Assembly: GCA_963712065.1 (NCBI GenBank)
Contig: CAVQGM010000001.1
Location: forward strand, 992,001-1,056,000
Length of the DNA: 64,000 nucleotides
From: CAVQGM01 sp963712065
Lineage (GTDB): Bacteria; Actinomycetota; Acidimicrobiia; Acidimicrobiales; Acidimicrobilacustridaceae
Direction: 5' to 3'
In this document: piece after piece, positions 42,613-51,538 of the stretch
Layout of the letters: each line of letters opens with the position of its first letter
How positions within the stretch are numbered: position 1 is the first letter of the stretch
Made by a program: the position numbers and the translations under genes
Notes under the pieces: model-generated
What the model was told of the DNA's origin: nothing
Databases searched by the model: none
Seen by the model: only the letters and a program-made list of their open reading frames with translations

Positions 42613-44372
42613 GGACCGACCGTACCGGCACCGGGGCGGTGCAGGGTCGAGGTGGCGGTGTCGGGGTCGACGACCAGCTCGTAGCCGGCGCCGGCCAGGT
42701 GCCGGGGGATCTCGTGGTCCATGAGATCCTCGCTCACCGGCACGACCCCGCCCCGGGCGGCGGCGTCCACCGCCTGCCCGATGTCGACCACGTCGTCGAG
42801 CAGGGCCCGGGCCTCGGGGCCGAGCAGCGCCAGGTCGTCGGACACGAGGGCCATGCCCCCCGACACGCCGACGGCGTGGGCCCAGGTTCGCACCGCATCG
42901 GCCGTCATCGCCGTCTCCTCGGTGCGCAGCATCAGGCAGTCGGGGTCGTTGAGCCACAGGTTGCGGTGCATGAAGGCCCGGGTGACGGTGTTGGCGTAGG
43001 CGTTGCGGGTGGACGGCTGGTTCGACGAGTAGCCAGATAAGTGGTCGTGGTGGGCCAGCAGCTCCCACGAGGGATCGACGTCGGAGCCGATGCGGTTGCC
43101 GTCCACCACGCCGACGACCTGGCTCAGGGGCGCGCCGCACGCCAGCAGGAAGGTGTCGTCTCCCGCCCCGCGACGGATCGCCTCGTAGCCGGCCCGCACC
43201 CGCTGCGCCGGTGTCCTGGACGGGTCGGCCCACACGCCGGGGAACGACGGGGCGAAGGTGAAGTCGAGCTTGAGGTAGGTGAAGCCGGCTTCGACGAGTT
43301 GGCGGGCCACCGAGGCGAGGTGGTCGAGCACCTCGGGGTGGGTGGTGTCGAGGGCGTACATGAGGCCGCCCTCGCCTCCGCCCCACTCGGGGTTGACCAT
43401 GCCGTAGAGCGGGCGGCCGTCGGCGTGGCGCGCGATCCAGTGGGGATGGAGGCGGGCGACCTCGGAGTCCGGGGCGGCGATGAACGGCGCGAGCCAGATG
43501 CCGGGACGCCTGCCCTCGGCGGCGATGGCGGCGGCGATCTGGTCGACGGTCGAGGGGAAGGTGTCGTCGGTGGTCAGCCAGTCACCGATGGCGGACTGGA
43601 AGCCGTCGTCGAGTTGGAAGACGTCGAACGGCCAGTCGGACGCCCGAGCCAGGTTGGACCGCAGGGCGTCCTCGGTGATGCCGTGGAAGTAGTGGTACCA
43701 GCTGCACCAGCCGACCTGGTACGGCGCCGAGGTCCGGGCCCGGTTCTCGGCCCCGGCGTCGGCCGCCCAACCGGCGAGGAGGTCGGACGCGGCGCGGCCG
43801 GCGCCCGATGCCACGCGGAAGGGGTGCAGCCCCCGCTGCTCGCCGGGCTCGAGGCGGGCGTCGCCGAGGAAGGCCTCGGCCCACAACTCGACCCCGCCGT
43901 CGCCGTCGCGGAGGCGCCAGGTCCCGTCGTGGTCGATCCCGAGGAGGAAGCCGGCGAGCCACGGCTCGCCGGCATCCTGCACGACGGTGACCCACTCCGA
44001 GCGCAGCTCTCCCGGACGTGCGGCTCGGGGATCGGCGTGGTGCACGCCCTGCACGAACCCGATGACCCCCGGGGTGGCCGTGGGGTCGTGGTCGACGCCG
44101 AAGGTGGCCACCCCGGACCGCGACCACGACTGGTAGCCCTGCCGGAACATGCGCAACGGGCCGGAGACGCCCTCGACCGCGTGCACCACCGCGACCGAAC
44201 GCACGGCGACGGTCCGGTCGCTCCGGTTGGCCACCCGCCAGGTCGTGTCGGGGCCGTCGACGCCGACCGTGGCCTCGAGGGGTCCGAGGGCGGCCGCGCC
44301 GACGCCACCGGGCGCGGCCACGAACACCTCGCCGTCGACCTCCACCTCGATGCGCACCGGCGTCAGATCCAT
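42609..44372 (-). CDS. Alpha-galactosidase, GH36-like
   Basis: 587 residues from the ATG at 44372. The N-terminal beta-sandwich is followed by a TIM barrel with GWCSWYHYFHGITEDALRSNLA, FDVFQLDDGFQSAIGDWL, GIWLAPFIAAPDSEVAR, and the nucleophile strand YLKLDFTF (Asp). A later LACGAPLSQVVGVVDGNRIGSDVDPSWE carries the likely acid Asp. These match GH36/GH-D enzymes that remove alpha-galactose from oligosaccharides. No signal peptide is seen, so it is probably cytosolic, working on imported sugars, yet no sugar transporter is nearby. Only 32 bp separate its start from the divergent xseA. Confidence 0.86.
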   Translation of the reverse strand: MDLTPVRIEVEVDGEVFVAAPGGVGAAALGPLEATVGVDGPDTTWRVANRSDRTVAVRSVAVVHAVEGVSGPLRMFRQGYQSWSRSGVATFGVDHDPTATPGVIGFVQGVHHADPRAARPGELRSEWVTVVQDAGEPWLAGFLLGIDHDGTWRLRDGDGGVELWAEAFLGDARLEPGEQRGLHPFRVASGAGRAASDLLAGWAADAGAENRARTSAPYQVGWCSWYHYFHGITEDALRSNLARASDWPFDVFQLDDGFQSAIGDWLTTDDTFPSTVDQIAAAIAAEGRRPGIWLAPFIAAPDSEVARLHPHWIARHADGRPLYGMVNPEWGGGEGGLMYALDTTHPEVLDHLASVARQLVEAGFTYLKLDFTFAPSFPGVWADPSRTPAQRVRAGYEAIRRGAGDDTFLLACGAPLSQVVGVVDGNRIGSDVDPSWELLAHHDHLSGYSSNQPSTRNAYANTVTRAFMHRNLWLNDPDCLMLRTEETAMTADAVRTWAHAVGVSGGMALVSDDLALLGPEARALLDDVVDIGQAVDAAARGGVVPVSEDLMDHEIPRHLAGAGYELVVDPDTATSTLHRPGAGTVGP

Positions 44373-44404
44373 CGTCGGATCGTAGGGCGCTACCGTCCTC
44401 GCCG

Positions 44405-45787
44405 ATGACCGACGTGCGGCCGGACCAGCGCCCTCCCGACACGTGGCGGGTCGGCGAGCTGTGGACCGCGGTGCAGGAGGCACTCGACGGCTGGTTCGGC
44501 GGCGAGCTGTGGGTCGAGGGCGAGCTGTCGTCGCTCAAGCGGTCGGCCGCCGGCCACGTCTACTTCCAGCTCGTCGAGTCCGCCGGCGCGACGGCGGACG
44601 GAGCACCCCGGCCACCGGGCGGCCAGCCGGAGGCGAGCCTGTCGGTGTCGCTGTTCGCCTCGGCGAGGAACCACGTCAACCGCGTCCTCCGCAACGCCGG
44701 CGGGGTCCGGATGGCCGACGGCATGCGGGTGCGGATCCGCGGCCGGCTCGACCACTACGCCCCGTCCGGCTCCCTGCAGCTGCGGATGTCGGGCATCGAC
44801 CCCACCTACACGCTCGGGCTCCTCGCCTCGCGACGTGACCTGCTGCTGTCGGCGCTCGAGGCCGAGGGGCTGCTGCACGCCAACCGATCGCAGCCGATGC
44901 CGCTCGTCCCCCTCGACCTGGCGGTGATCGCGGCGCCGGGCAGCGCCGCCCTCGCCGACGTGCTCCACGAGCTCGAGACGGCGGGGGTCGGCTGGCGGGT
45001 CCGGGTGCTGGCCACGCCCGTGCAGGGCGTCGGCGCCGACCGATCGCTCGCCGCGTCGCTCGCCCGCGCCGAGGCCATGGGCGTCGACGCCGTGCTGCTG
45101 GCGCGGGGCGGCGGCGCCCGCACCGACCTCGCCACCTTCGACAGCGAGGTGCTGGCCCGGGCGATCTGCGGGCTGACCGTGCCCGTCATCACCGGCATCG
45201 GCCACGAGATCGACTCGAGCGTCGCCGACGTCGTCGCCCACCTCTCGTGCAAGACACCGACGGCTGCTGCCGCCGCCGTCGGTGCCCGCGTGCGCGACTA
45301 CCTCCTCCGGGTCGACCGGGCTGTGACTCGGTTCACCCACGCCGCCGGTCGCGCCCTCGACGCCGACGAGCGCGTCCTCGACGAGCGGGCCCGGACCGCG
45401 GCGGTGGCCGCCCGTCACGCCCTGCGCCGGGGCGAGCAAGGCCTCGTCCGCGACGCCGGTCGGGTCGAGGGGGCGGCGCGGCTCCAGCTCCGCAGCGCCG
45501 AGGGCGACCTGGGGCACCTCGCCGTGGGCGCCGCCCACGCCGGGCGTCGCGCCCTCGACACCGCCGGCCGGCGTGTCGACCACGCCCACTCGCGCCGTCT
45601 CGCGCTCGACCCGGTGCGCACCCTCGCCCGGGGTTGGTCGATCACCCGCACGACCGGTGGGCGGATCGTCCGCGCCGTCGCCGACGTCGCCGAGGGCGCC
45701 GAGCTCGAGACCGTCGTCGCCGACGGCGTCATCACCAGTCGCGTCACCACCGCCCCCCGGGAGCACGAGGAGCTCGATGGAAGCTGA
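44405..45787 (+). CDS. xseA: Exodeoxyribonuclease VII large subunit
   Basis: 460 residues. OB-fold N-terminus (WRVGELWTAVQEALDGWFGGELWVEGELSSLKRSAAGHVYFQLVE), catalytic domain with VIAAPGSAALADVLHELETAG, ARGGGARTDLATFDSEVLARAICGLTVPVITGIGHEIDSSVADVVAH, and a C-terminal coiled coil ending in a beta-strand motif (LDPVRTLARGWSITRTTGGRIV). With XseB it degrades single-stranded DNA. The usual KTPTAAA segment is present. The gene runs into xseB by an 11-bp overlap. Confidence 0.95.
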   Translation: MTDVRPDQRPPDTWRVGELWTAVQEALDGWFGGELWVEGELSSLKRSAAGHVYFQLVESAGATADGAPRPPGGQPEASLSVSLFASARNHVNRVLRNAGGVRMADGMRVRIRGRLDHYAPSGSLQLRMSGIDPTYTLGLLASRRDLLLSALEAEGLLHANRSQPMPLVPLDLAVIAAPGSAALADVLHELETAGVGWRVRVLATPVQGVGADRSLAASLARAEAMGVDAVLLARGGGARTDLATFDSEVLARAICGLTVPVITGIGHEIDSSVADVVAHLSCKTPTAAAAAVGARVRDYLLRVDRAVTRFTHAAGRALDADERVLDERARTAAVAARHALRRGEQGLVRDAGRVEGAARLQLRSAEGDLGHLAVGAAHAGRRALDTAGRRVDHAHSRRLALDPVRTLARGWSITRTTGGRIVRAVADVAEGAELETVVADGVITSRVTTAPREHEELDGS

Positions 45788-46061
45788 GGACCCACCCGCC
45801 CCCGAGCCGGCCGCCGACGCCGGCGGCGGGGCCACCGCCATCGGCTACGCCGAGGCCGTCGCCGAGCTCGAGCAGATCCTCGACGAGCTCGAGGACGACA
45901 CCGTCGACGTCGACGTGCTGGCCCGCCGGGTCAGGCGGGCAGCGGCGCTGATCCGCGTCTGTCGGTCCCGCATCGCCACGGCCCGCATGGAGGTCGAGCA
46001 GATCGTGGGCGAGCTCGACGACGTCGACCCCGAGGTCTCACCCCCTCCGGACGGCCGGTAG
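45777..46061 (+). CDS. xseB: Exodeoxyribonuclease VII small subunit
   Basis: 94 residues from the ATG at 45777, with GAGGAG just upstream. The core GYAEAVAELEQILDELEDDTVDVDVLARRVRRAAALIRVCRSRI matches the short helical XseB domain that wraps XseA's coiled coil. A Pro/Ala/Gly-rich N-terminus and an acidic tail flank it. It overlaps the end of xseA by 11 bp, as usual for this pair. Confidence 0.93.
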   Translation: MEAEDPPAPEPAADAGGGATAIGYAEAVAELEQILDELEDDTVDVDVLARRVRRAAALIRVCRSRIATARMEVEQIVGELDDVDPEVSPPPDGR

Positions 46062-46122
46062 TCGTACACTGGTTCGCCATGGTGGACGGGCGAGTCCCGA
46101 CGGCGGCACGGGGAGTGGGCAA

Positions 46123-48597
46123 GTGACCTCCCTGAGCGATCGGCTCTCGGTCCTGGCGCGCCTGCCCGGCGACGTGATCGCGCTCGCCCTCCCGACCGGC
46201 GACCTGGTCTACGTCTCCCCGTCGGTCGAGCGGACCCTCGGGTATCCCGTGGAGGAGTACCAGCGGCTCGGCTTCCGCGACCTGATCCACCCCGACGACG
46301 AGCCCGTGGCGGCCGAGCACTGGCGGCGACTGCTCGAGCGGCCGCACGGCGAGGAGCGTTGGGAGCTGCGCCTCCGCCACGCCACCGACGGCTGGCGGTG
46401 GTGTGAGGTCATCGCCGTCAACACCACCGACGACGAGACGATCGGCGCCGTCTACACCAACTTCCGTGACATCCACGAGCGGCGGGTGGCCGAGGACGCC
46501 CGGCGCGTGAGCGAGCACCGCCTCGACGCCGTGCTCCGCAACAGCCCCGACGTCACCGCCCTCCTCGACCCGACGGGGATGCTCGTCTGGGTCAGCCCGG
46601 CGGTCGGCGGGATGCTCGGCTGGCGCAGCGACGAGGTCGTCGGCACGTCCGCGTTCGACCTGGTCCACCCCGACGACCTGGAGGCGGCGACGGCGCGCTT
46701 CGCCGAAGCGGTCACCTGGGATCTCGCGGTCGAGCCCATCACCCTGCGCGTCCTGACCGCCGACGGCACGTTCCTCGCCATCGAGGTCGCCGGCTCCGGA
46801 TGGCGTGACGCCGACGTGCTCGAGGGCGTGGTGCTCAACCTGCGCGACGTGGGCTGGCGACTCGAGGCCGAGGAGGCCCTCCGTCGCTCGGAACAGCGGT
46901 TCCGCGCGCTCGCCCACTCCTCTCCCACGGGCATCTTCCAGCACGACGCCGAGGGCGCCTGCGTGTTCGTGAACGACCGCTGGACCGAGATCACCGGGCA
47001 CCCGCACGACGCGGCGCTCGGCTCCGGATGGCGGCGGTCGATCCATGCCGACGACCTGCACGTGGTCGACGCCGCGTTCGCCGACCTCGCCGCGGCCGAG
47101 ACCGACGTCGACGTCGACGTCGACTTCCGCGTGGTGCGGCCCGACGGCGAACTGCGGTGGGTGTCGGCGCGGGCCACCAGCGTCGTCGACGGCGACGGGC
47201 GCCCGGCCGGGCGGGTGGGCACGCTCGAGGACATCACCGAGCGGGTCGAGACGGAGCGTCGCCTCGCCCACCAGGCCACCCACGATCCGCTCACCGGACT
47301 CCCCAACCGGGCACTCCTGCTCGACCGCCTGGGCATGGCGCTGGCCCGGGCCCGGCGCCACCACCGACGCACCGCCGTGCTCTTCGCCGACCTCGACCAC
47401 TTCAAGGTCGTCAACGACAGTCTCGGGCACTCGCTCGGCGACCGGCTGCTCGTCGAGGTCGCCGAGCGCCTCACGGAGGCGCTCCGGCCGCAGGACACCG
47501 TGGCCCGTTTCGGCGGCGACGAGTTCGTGGTGCTCTGCGAGGACCTCCACGACCAGCACGACGCGGCCGCCATCGCCGAGAGGATCATCGACGCGATCAG
47601 CGGCCCGTTCGGCTTCGCCGAGACCGAGGTCTACATCGGGGCCAGCATCGGCATCGCCTTCCCCGACGACGTCGACGTGGAGCCGGAGACGTTCATCCGC
47701 GACGCCGACGCCGCCATGTACCAGGCCAAGGAGCGTGGCCGCGGCCGGTGGGTGGTGTTCGACAACGCCATGCGGGCCAACGCCGTCGACCGGCTCGACA
47801 TCGAGAACGCGCTGCGTCGGTCGATCGAACGTCGCGAGTTGCGCGTCCACTACCAGCCGGTGGTCAGCATCGCCACCGGCCACATCGTCGGCGTCGAGGC
47901 TCTCCTGCGATGGGAGCATCCCGAGCGCGGCCTGCTGCTGCCCGGCGAGTTCATCGGCATCGCCGAGGAGACCGGCCTCATCGTGCCGATCGGGGCCTGG
48001 GTGCTCGAGCAGGCGTGCCGCCAGGTGCACCGTTGGGAGGCGTCGCTCCCCGACCGGCCGAAGCTGTCGGTGGCGGTGAACCTCTCCGGCCGGCAGCTGT
48101 CGCACCCTGGCCTGGTCGACGACGTGGCCGCCGTCATCGGCGCCACGGGTGTCGACCCCGGTCAGGTCGAGCTCGAGATCACCGAGAGTGTGCTCATGGA
48201 CGACGTGGAGATGTCGGCCGACACCCTCGGCCGGCTCAAGCAGCTCGGCGTCCGGCTGTCGGTCGACGACTTCGGCACGGGCTACTCGTCGCTCAGCTAC
48301 CTCCGCCGGTTCCCCGTCGACCTGCTCAAGGTCGACCGGTCGTTCGTCGACGGACTCGGGAGCGACCCCAGCGACTCGGCCATCGTCGAGGCCATCATCA
48401 CCCTGGCCCACACCCTCGGCCTCGAGGCGGTGGCCGAAGGCGTCGAGACCGAGGCGCAGCTCGCGGAGCTGCGCCTACGGTCGTGCGACCTCGCCCAGGG
48501 GTACCTGTTGGCCCGCCCGGCGGCGGGGGACCTCATCGCCGAGACGCTCGTGGGTCGGGTCGGTCACCGGCGTGTCGGCCCGGCCGTCGTCTCGTAG
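46123..48597 (+). CDS. PAS-PAS-PAS-GGDEF-EAL c-di-GMP signalling protein
   Basis: 824 residues from a GTG; no membrane helix. Three PAS domains (about 10-125, 128-245 and 250-380; each ends with a PAC-like RDIHERRVAED or LEDITERVETE segment) sense a cytosolic signal. GGDEF (about 385-550): DPLTGLPNRALLLDRL, intact RFGGDEF, with RPQD five residues before it (RxxD inhibitory site). EAL (about 565-815): VEALLRWEHP, AVNLSGRQL, EITES, DDFGTGYSSLSYLRRFPVDLLKVDRSFV and AEGVETEAQL, so the phosphodiesterase residues are all there. It may be bifunctional or switch direction on PAS signalling. A TACACT -10-like hexamer lies at 46065-46070. Confidence 0.9.
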   Translation: MTSLSDRLSVLARLPGDVIALALPTGDLVYVSPSVERTLGYPVEEYQRLGFRDLIHPDDEPVAAEHWRRLLERPHGEERWELRLRHATDGWRWCEVIAVNTTDDETIGAVYTNFRDIHERRVAEDARRVSEHRLDAVLRNSPDVTALLDPTGMLVWVSPAVGGMLGWRSDEVVGTSAFDLVHPDDLEAATARFAEAVTWDLAVEPITLRVLTADGTFLAIEVAGSGWRDADVLEGVVLNLRDVGWRLEAEEALRRSEQRFRALAHSSPTGIFQHDAEGACVFVNDRWTEITGHPHDAALGSGWRRSIHADDLHVVDAAFADLAAAETDVDVDVDFRVVRPDGELRWVSARATSVVDGDGRPAGRVGTLEDITERVETERRLAHQATHDPLTGLPNRALLLDRLGMALARARRHHRRTAVLFADLDHFKVVNDSLGHSLGDRLLVEVAERLTEALRPQDTVARFGGDEFVVLCEDLHDQHDAAAIAERIIDAISGPFGFAETEVYIGASIGIAFPDDVDVEPETFIRDADAAMYQAKERGRGRWVVFDNAMRANAVDRLDIENALRRSIERRELRVHYQPVVSIATGHIVGVEALLRWEHPERGLLLPGEFIGIAEETGLIVPIGAWVLEQACRQVHRWEASLPDRPKLSVAVNLSGRQLSHPGLVDDVAAVIGATGVDPGQVELEITESVLMDDVEMSADTLGRLKQLGVRLSVDDFGTGYSSLSYLRRFPVDLLKVDRSFVDGLGSDPSDSAIVEAIITLAHTLGLEAVAEGVETEAQLAELRLRSCDLAQGYLLARPAAGDLIAETLVGRVGHRRVGPAVVS

Positions 48598-48633
48598 GCC
48601 GTCGCCGCCCCGACCGCGATCCCTCGCCGGGTG

Positions 48634-49692
48634 CTAGCAGAGGGCGACGAAGGTGTAGCCCGCCGCCTTGAGCTGGGTGACGGCCTCGGTGATGGAGGCG
48701 ATGGTGTTCGGCGCCTGCGGGCCGACGTCGTGCATCACCACCACCGCGCCCTTGTCGGGGCCGAGGGCCTTGACGTCGTTCGCCACGCGGGCGGCCAGCT
48801 CGGGCGGTGGCTGCTGGAGGTAGTCGCTCGGGTCGACGTTCCACAGCGTCTGGCTCATGCCGAGCGCCGACGCCGCGGCGACCACGGCGTCGTTGGTGCG
48901 ACCCATCGGGGGCCGCATGCACCGCGGACGGACACCGCCGGTGGCGGCGGCGACCACGTCGCTCGTGCGCTGGAGCTGATCGACCTGCATCTGCTCGCCC
49001 GGGAGCTTGGTGAGGTCGGGGTGGTTCCACGAGTGGTTCCCGAAGCCGTGCCCGCGACGCACGATCTCGGCGACGAGATCGGGGTACTTCTCGGCCTGCT
49101 GGCCCAGGAGGAAGAAGGTGGCCTTGACCCCGAGGCTGTCGAGCGTGTCGAGCATCAGCGGGGTGGTGCGCGGATCAGGGCCGTCGTCGAAGGTGAGCGC
49201 GACCTGCATCGGGCCGGGCTGGAGCGGCCGGTCGGACGAGGGCGCCGTCGGCCCGGGCGGGGGCCGCAGCGCGTCGAGCTCCGCCTGGGCGGTGGCCGCC
49301 GCGCCCTGGGCCTCGGTCAACTGCTCGCCCTGGGTCGTGACCTGGGCCTGCAGTTCGTCGAGTCGTCGCTGCAACTCGACCACCCGGGCGTCGCTGGCCA
49401 CCTGCACCTCGAGATCGCTCGTGGCGCCGGCGTTGCCGCCGACCTCGCGCACGAGGAGCACGCCGAAGACGAGGGCGACGAGCGCGACGAGCGCGGCGAA
49501 CGACGCCAGGAGGCGGAACCGGCGGCGCACGGCCCGACCACGCCCCGACCCGCCGGCGGGCCCGGGCGGGGGAAGCAGGAACGGCTCGGGCGCGGGCTCA
49601 GGCACAGCCTCGGGCTCGGGGGCGTACTCGGTGGACACGGCCTCGTCGGCCATCGGTGCAGGCGCGTCGTCGTCGGTGGTGGTCGTCTGCAT
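48634..49692 (-). CDS. Membrane-anchored polysaccharide deacetylase (NodB/CE4)
   Basis: 352 residues. Pro/Glu-rich cytosolic N-terminus (1-50), one membrane helix (about 61-80), an extracytoplasmic coiled coil (about 92-142) and a CE4 domain. Motif 1 is TFDDGPD (167-173), motif 2 HSWNHPD (about 216-222, the metal-binding H-x-x-x-H), motif 3 RPPMGRTND, and a late VVVMHDVG supplies the catalytic His. It should de-N-acetylate peptidoglycan or another envelope polysaccharide at the outer membrane face. The coiled coil may position it in a larger wall complex. Confidence 0.88.
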   Translation of the reverse strand: MQTTTTDDDAPAPMADEAVSTEYAPEPEAVPEPAPEPFLLPPPGPAGGSGRGRAVRRRFRLLASFAALVALVALVFGVLLVREVGGNAGATSDLEVQVASDARVVELQRRLDELQAQVTTQGEQLTEAQGAAATAQAELDALRPPPGPTAPSSDRPLQPGPMQVALTFDDGPDPRTTPLMLDTLDSLGVKATFFLLGQQAEKYPDLVAEIVRRGHGFGNHSWNHPDLTKLPGEQMQVDQLQRTSDVVAAATGGVRPRCMRPPMGRTNDAVVAAASALGMSQTLWNVDPSDYLQQPPPELAARVANDVKALGPDKGAVVVMHDVGPQAPNTIASITEAVTQLKAAGYTFVALC

Positions 49693-49825
49693 GTTCGCCT
49701 CTGACCCGACCGCCTGGCGCCGACGACCGGGAGTGAGAGCCTACGGGACGCGCCGGCTCCCCGACGAGTCGCCCCTGTCACACCAGCGGTATCGGCACGC
49801 GCCGAGCGTGACCGTAGCGGAGGCT

Positions 49826-50503
49826 TCAGGTGACGTCGGCGAAGCGGGCCAGGGCCTCCGAAACCGGGGCCTCGACGACGCCGGGCTCGGCGACCACCGC
49901 CGCCAGCCACTCGGGTCGGGTCACGGCGGCGACCACGATCGGGTGCTCGAGCCCCGAACCCTGCATCGCCTGGCGCACGTACTCCTGGGCGTAGTCGGGC
50001 GGCCGGACGTCACGGGACAGCTCCAGCAGGGCGACAGGATCGGGGGTGCCCGGTCTCCTGGACGGGGGCGGGCCCATGACGTAGGGCGAGCCGGGCCGGA
50101 TGCCTCCCCCGACGAGGCCGGGGCCGTCGGCGAGGACCACGCCCCGCACCAGCTCGGGCCGGGCACCCGCCGCCAGCAGCGCCAGATAGGCGCCGAGTCC
50201 GCGGCCGAGCACGGTGACCGGGCCGAGGTGGGCCAGCGCCACGTCGACGTCACCGAGCAGGATCTCGGCGGTGTAGCCGCCACCGGCGGGCACCGTCGAC
50301 GCCCCGTGCCCGGTCAGGTCGAGCCCCGCCACGGGGCCGGGCCAACCGTCGCACTGCTGGGGGGCGCGGGCCGGCGTGGCCTCGCCCAACCCGTGGAGGA
50401 GCAGCAGGGGCCGACAGGGGTCGCCCGCGCCCTCGGGCGCGGGCCGCAGGTGGTGGAGGGCGAGCTGCGCCTTGTTGTGCCGGAGGAGGACGGGCTCGCT
50501 CAC
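49826..50503 (-). CDS. Alpha/beta-hydrolase fold protein, nucleophile Ser apparently missing
   Basis: 225 residues from a GTG at 50503 overlapping the upstream hydrolase stop by four bases. Fold landmarks: RPLLLLHGLGEATPARAPQQCDGWPGPVAGLDLTGHGAS and a six-stranded core. The nucleophile elbow, normally G-x-S-x-G, is GRGLG (in VTVLGRGLGAYLALLAAG), so the Ser is replaced by Gly and the canonical mechanism is not possible. The late His is also not evident (ALARFADVT end). It may be a non-catalytic partner of the neighbouring intact hydrolase. Confidence 0.72.
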   Translation of the reverse strand: MSEPVLLRHNKAQLALHHLRPAPEGAGDPCRPLLLLHGLGEATPARAPQQCDGWPGPVAGLDLTGHGASTVPAGGGYTAEILLGDVDVALAHLGPVTVLGRGLGAYLALLAAGARPELVRGVVLADGPGLVGGGIRPGSPYVMGPPPSRRPGTPDPVALLELSRDVRPPDYAQEYVRQAMQGSGLEHPIVVAAVTRPEWLAAVVAEPGVVEAPVSEALARFADVT

Positions 50504-51477
50504 CAGTCCGCCGCCAGGAACTCGAGCACGAGGTCTGCCACCCGCCGCGGCTGCTCGATGTGCACGAAGTGGCCCACCCCCTCCAAGGCCTCGAAACGCG
50601 CCCGGGCGGGCAGGTAGGGCTCGACGTCGGCCGGCCGGGTGCCCCAGCCCATGACCTCGTTCTCGAGGCCGAGCACGCCGAGCACGGGCACGCCGAGCCC
50701 CGGCATCCGCTGCATCGACCACTCGGGGCGCCACGGCCCGAACCCGCCCAGCCGAAGGCTCGGGTCGATCTTCCAGCGCCAGCCGTCGGCGTCCTCCCGG
50801 GCACCGATGGTGACCAGGTACTGGAGCCAGTCGATCGACAGCCGCGGGTTCATGCGGCGACGGCGCTCGGCCAGCTCCTCGATCGTGCCCGGCTTCCGCT
50901 GGCTGTCACCACAGCGGCGACGGTGGTCGAGCCAGCTCGTGAGCTCGCTGTGCAGCATGCGGGTCCGCTCGTGCTCGGACACGTCCGGCCAGTTGTTCTT
51001 CGACGGGAGCCCGTCGAGGTTGACGAGGTGCGACACGCGATGGGGCATGGCGTCGGCCAGCTCGAGCATCACGTTGCCGCCCTTGGAGTGGCCGAGGAAC
51101 ACCGCGGGCCCATCGGTGACGTCGTCGAGCACGGCGAGGGCATCGCGCAGGTCGGCGGCCCAGCTGTAGAGGACGGCGTGCTCCGAGTCGCCGTGACCGC
51201 GGGCGTCCCAGGACACGACGCGGTACCCGCCCGCGACCAACAGCGGCGCGAACAGGTCGAAGGTGCCGGCGAAGTCGAAGCCGCCGTGGGCGGCGAGGAT
51301 CGGCGGGGCGTCGGGAGGACCCCACTCGTAGGCGGCGATGCGCAGACCGCCGGCGTCGACCCAGAAGGAGCGGTCGGGGCGAGTGGCGCCCGGCGGCGCC
51401 GGCACCCGTGGGTCGGCGGCGACGGGTGGGGCCTCGCCGCGGCGGTCGGTCTCGGGCCGGGCCCGGGTCTCGGACAT
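50500..51477 (-). CDS. Alpha/beta hydrolase
   Basis: 325 residues from the ATG at 51477. Fold landmarks: GLRIAAYEWGPPDAPPILAAHGGFDFAGTFDLFAPLLVAGGYRVVSWDARGHGDS, nucleophile elbow FLGHSKGGNVMLELA (Ser), acid region VLGVLGLENEVMGWG, and catalytic His in EALEGVGHFVHIEQPRRVA. It is complete, and resembles epoxide hydrolase/haloperoxidase-type enzymes, but the substrate is unknown. The divergent Fur-family gene begins 62 bp away. Confidence 0.85.
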   Translation of the reverse strand: MSETRARPETDRRGEAPPVAADPRVPAPPGATRPDRSFWVDAGGLRIAAYEWGPPDAPPILAAHGGFDFAGTFDLFAPLLVAGGYRVVSWDARGHGDSEHAVLYSWAADLRDALAVLDDVTDGPAVFLGHSKGGNVMLELADAMPHRVSHLVNLDGLPSKNNWPDVSEHERTRMLHSELTSWLDHRRRCGDSQRKPGTIEELAERRRRMNPRLSIDWLQYLVTIGAREDADGWRWKIDPSLRLGGFGPWRPEWSMQRMPGLGVPVLGVLGLENEVMGWGTRPADVEPYLPARARFEALEGVGHFVHIEQPRRVADLVLEFLAADW

Positions 51478-51502
51478 GGGGCGGAGCCTACGCGTCCTCG
51501 CG

Positions 51503-51518
51503 TTCTCACTTATTCTCA
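51503..51518. promoter_or_regulatory. AT-rich direct repeat upstream of the Fur-family gene
   Basis: TTCTCA at 51503-51508 and again at 51513-51518 (10-nt period) lie in the only AT-rich stretch between the divergent hydrolase and Fur-family genes. One helical turn of spacing suits a regulator contacting one DNA face. It is not a clean Fur/Zur palindrome. Confidence 0.3.
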
Positions 51519-51538
51519 ACATCCGCTAGGGTGGCGGC

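Noticed and set aside
45931..48411. Long minus-strand open frame opposite the PAS-GGDEF-EAL gene
   Set aside because: Shadow of the real gene; composition is Arg/Gly/Val/Asp-rich without any recognisable motif.
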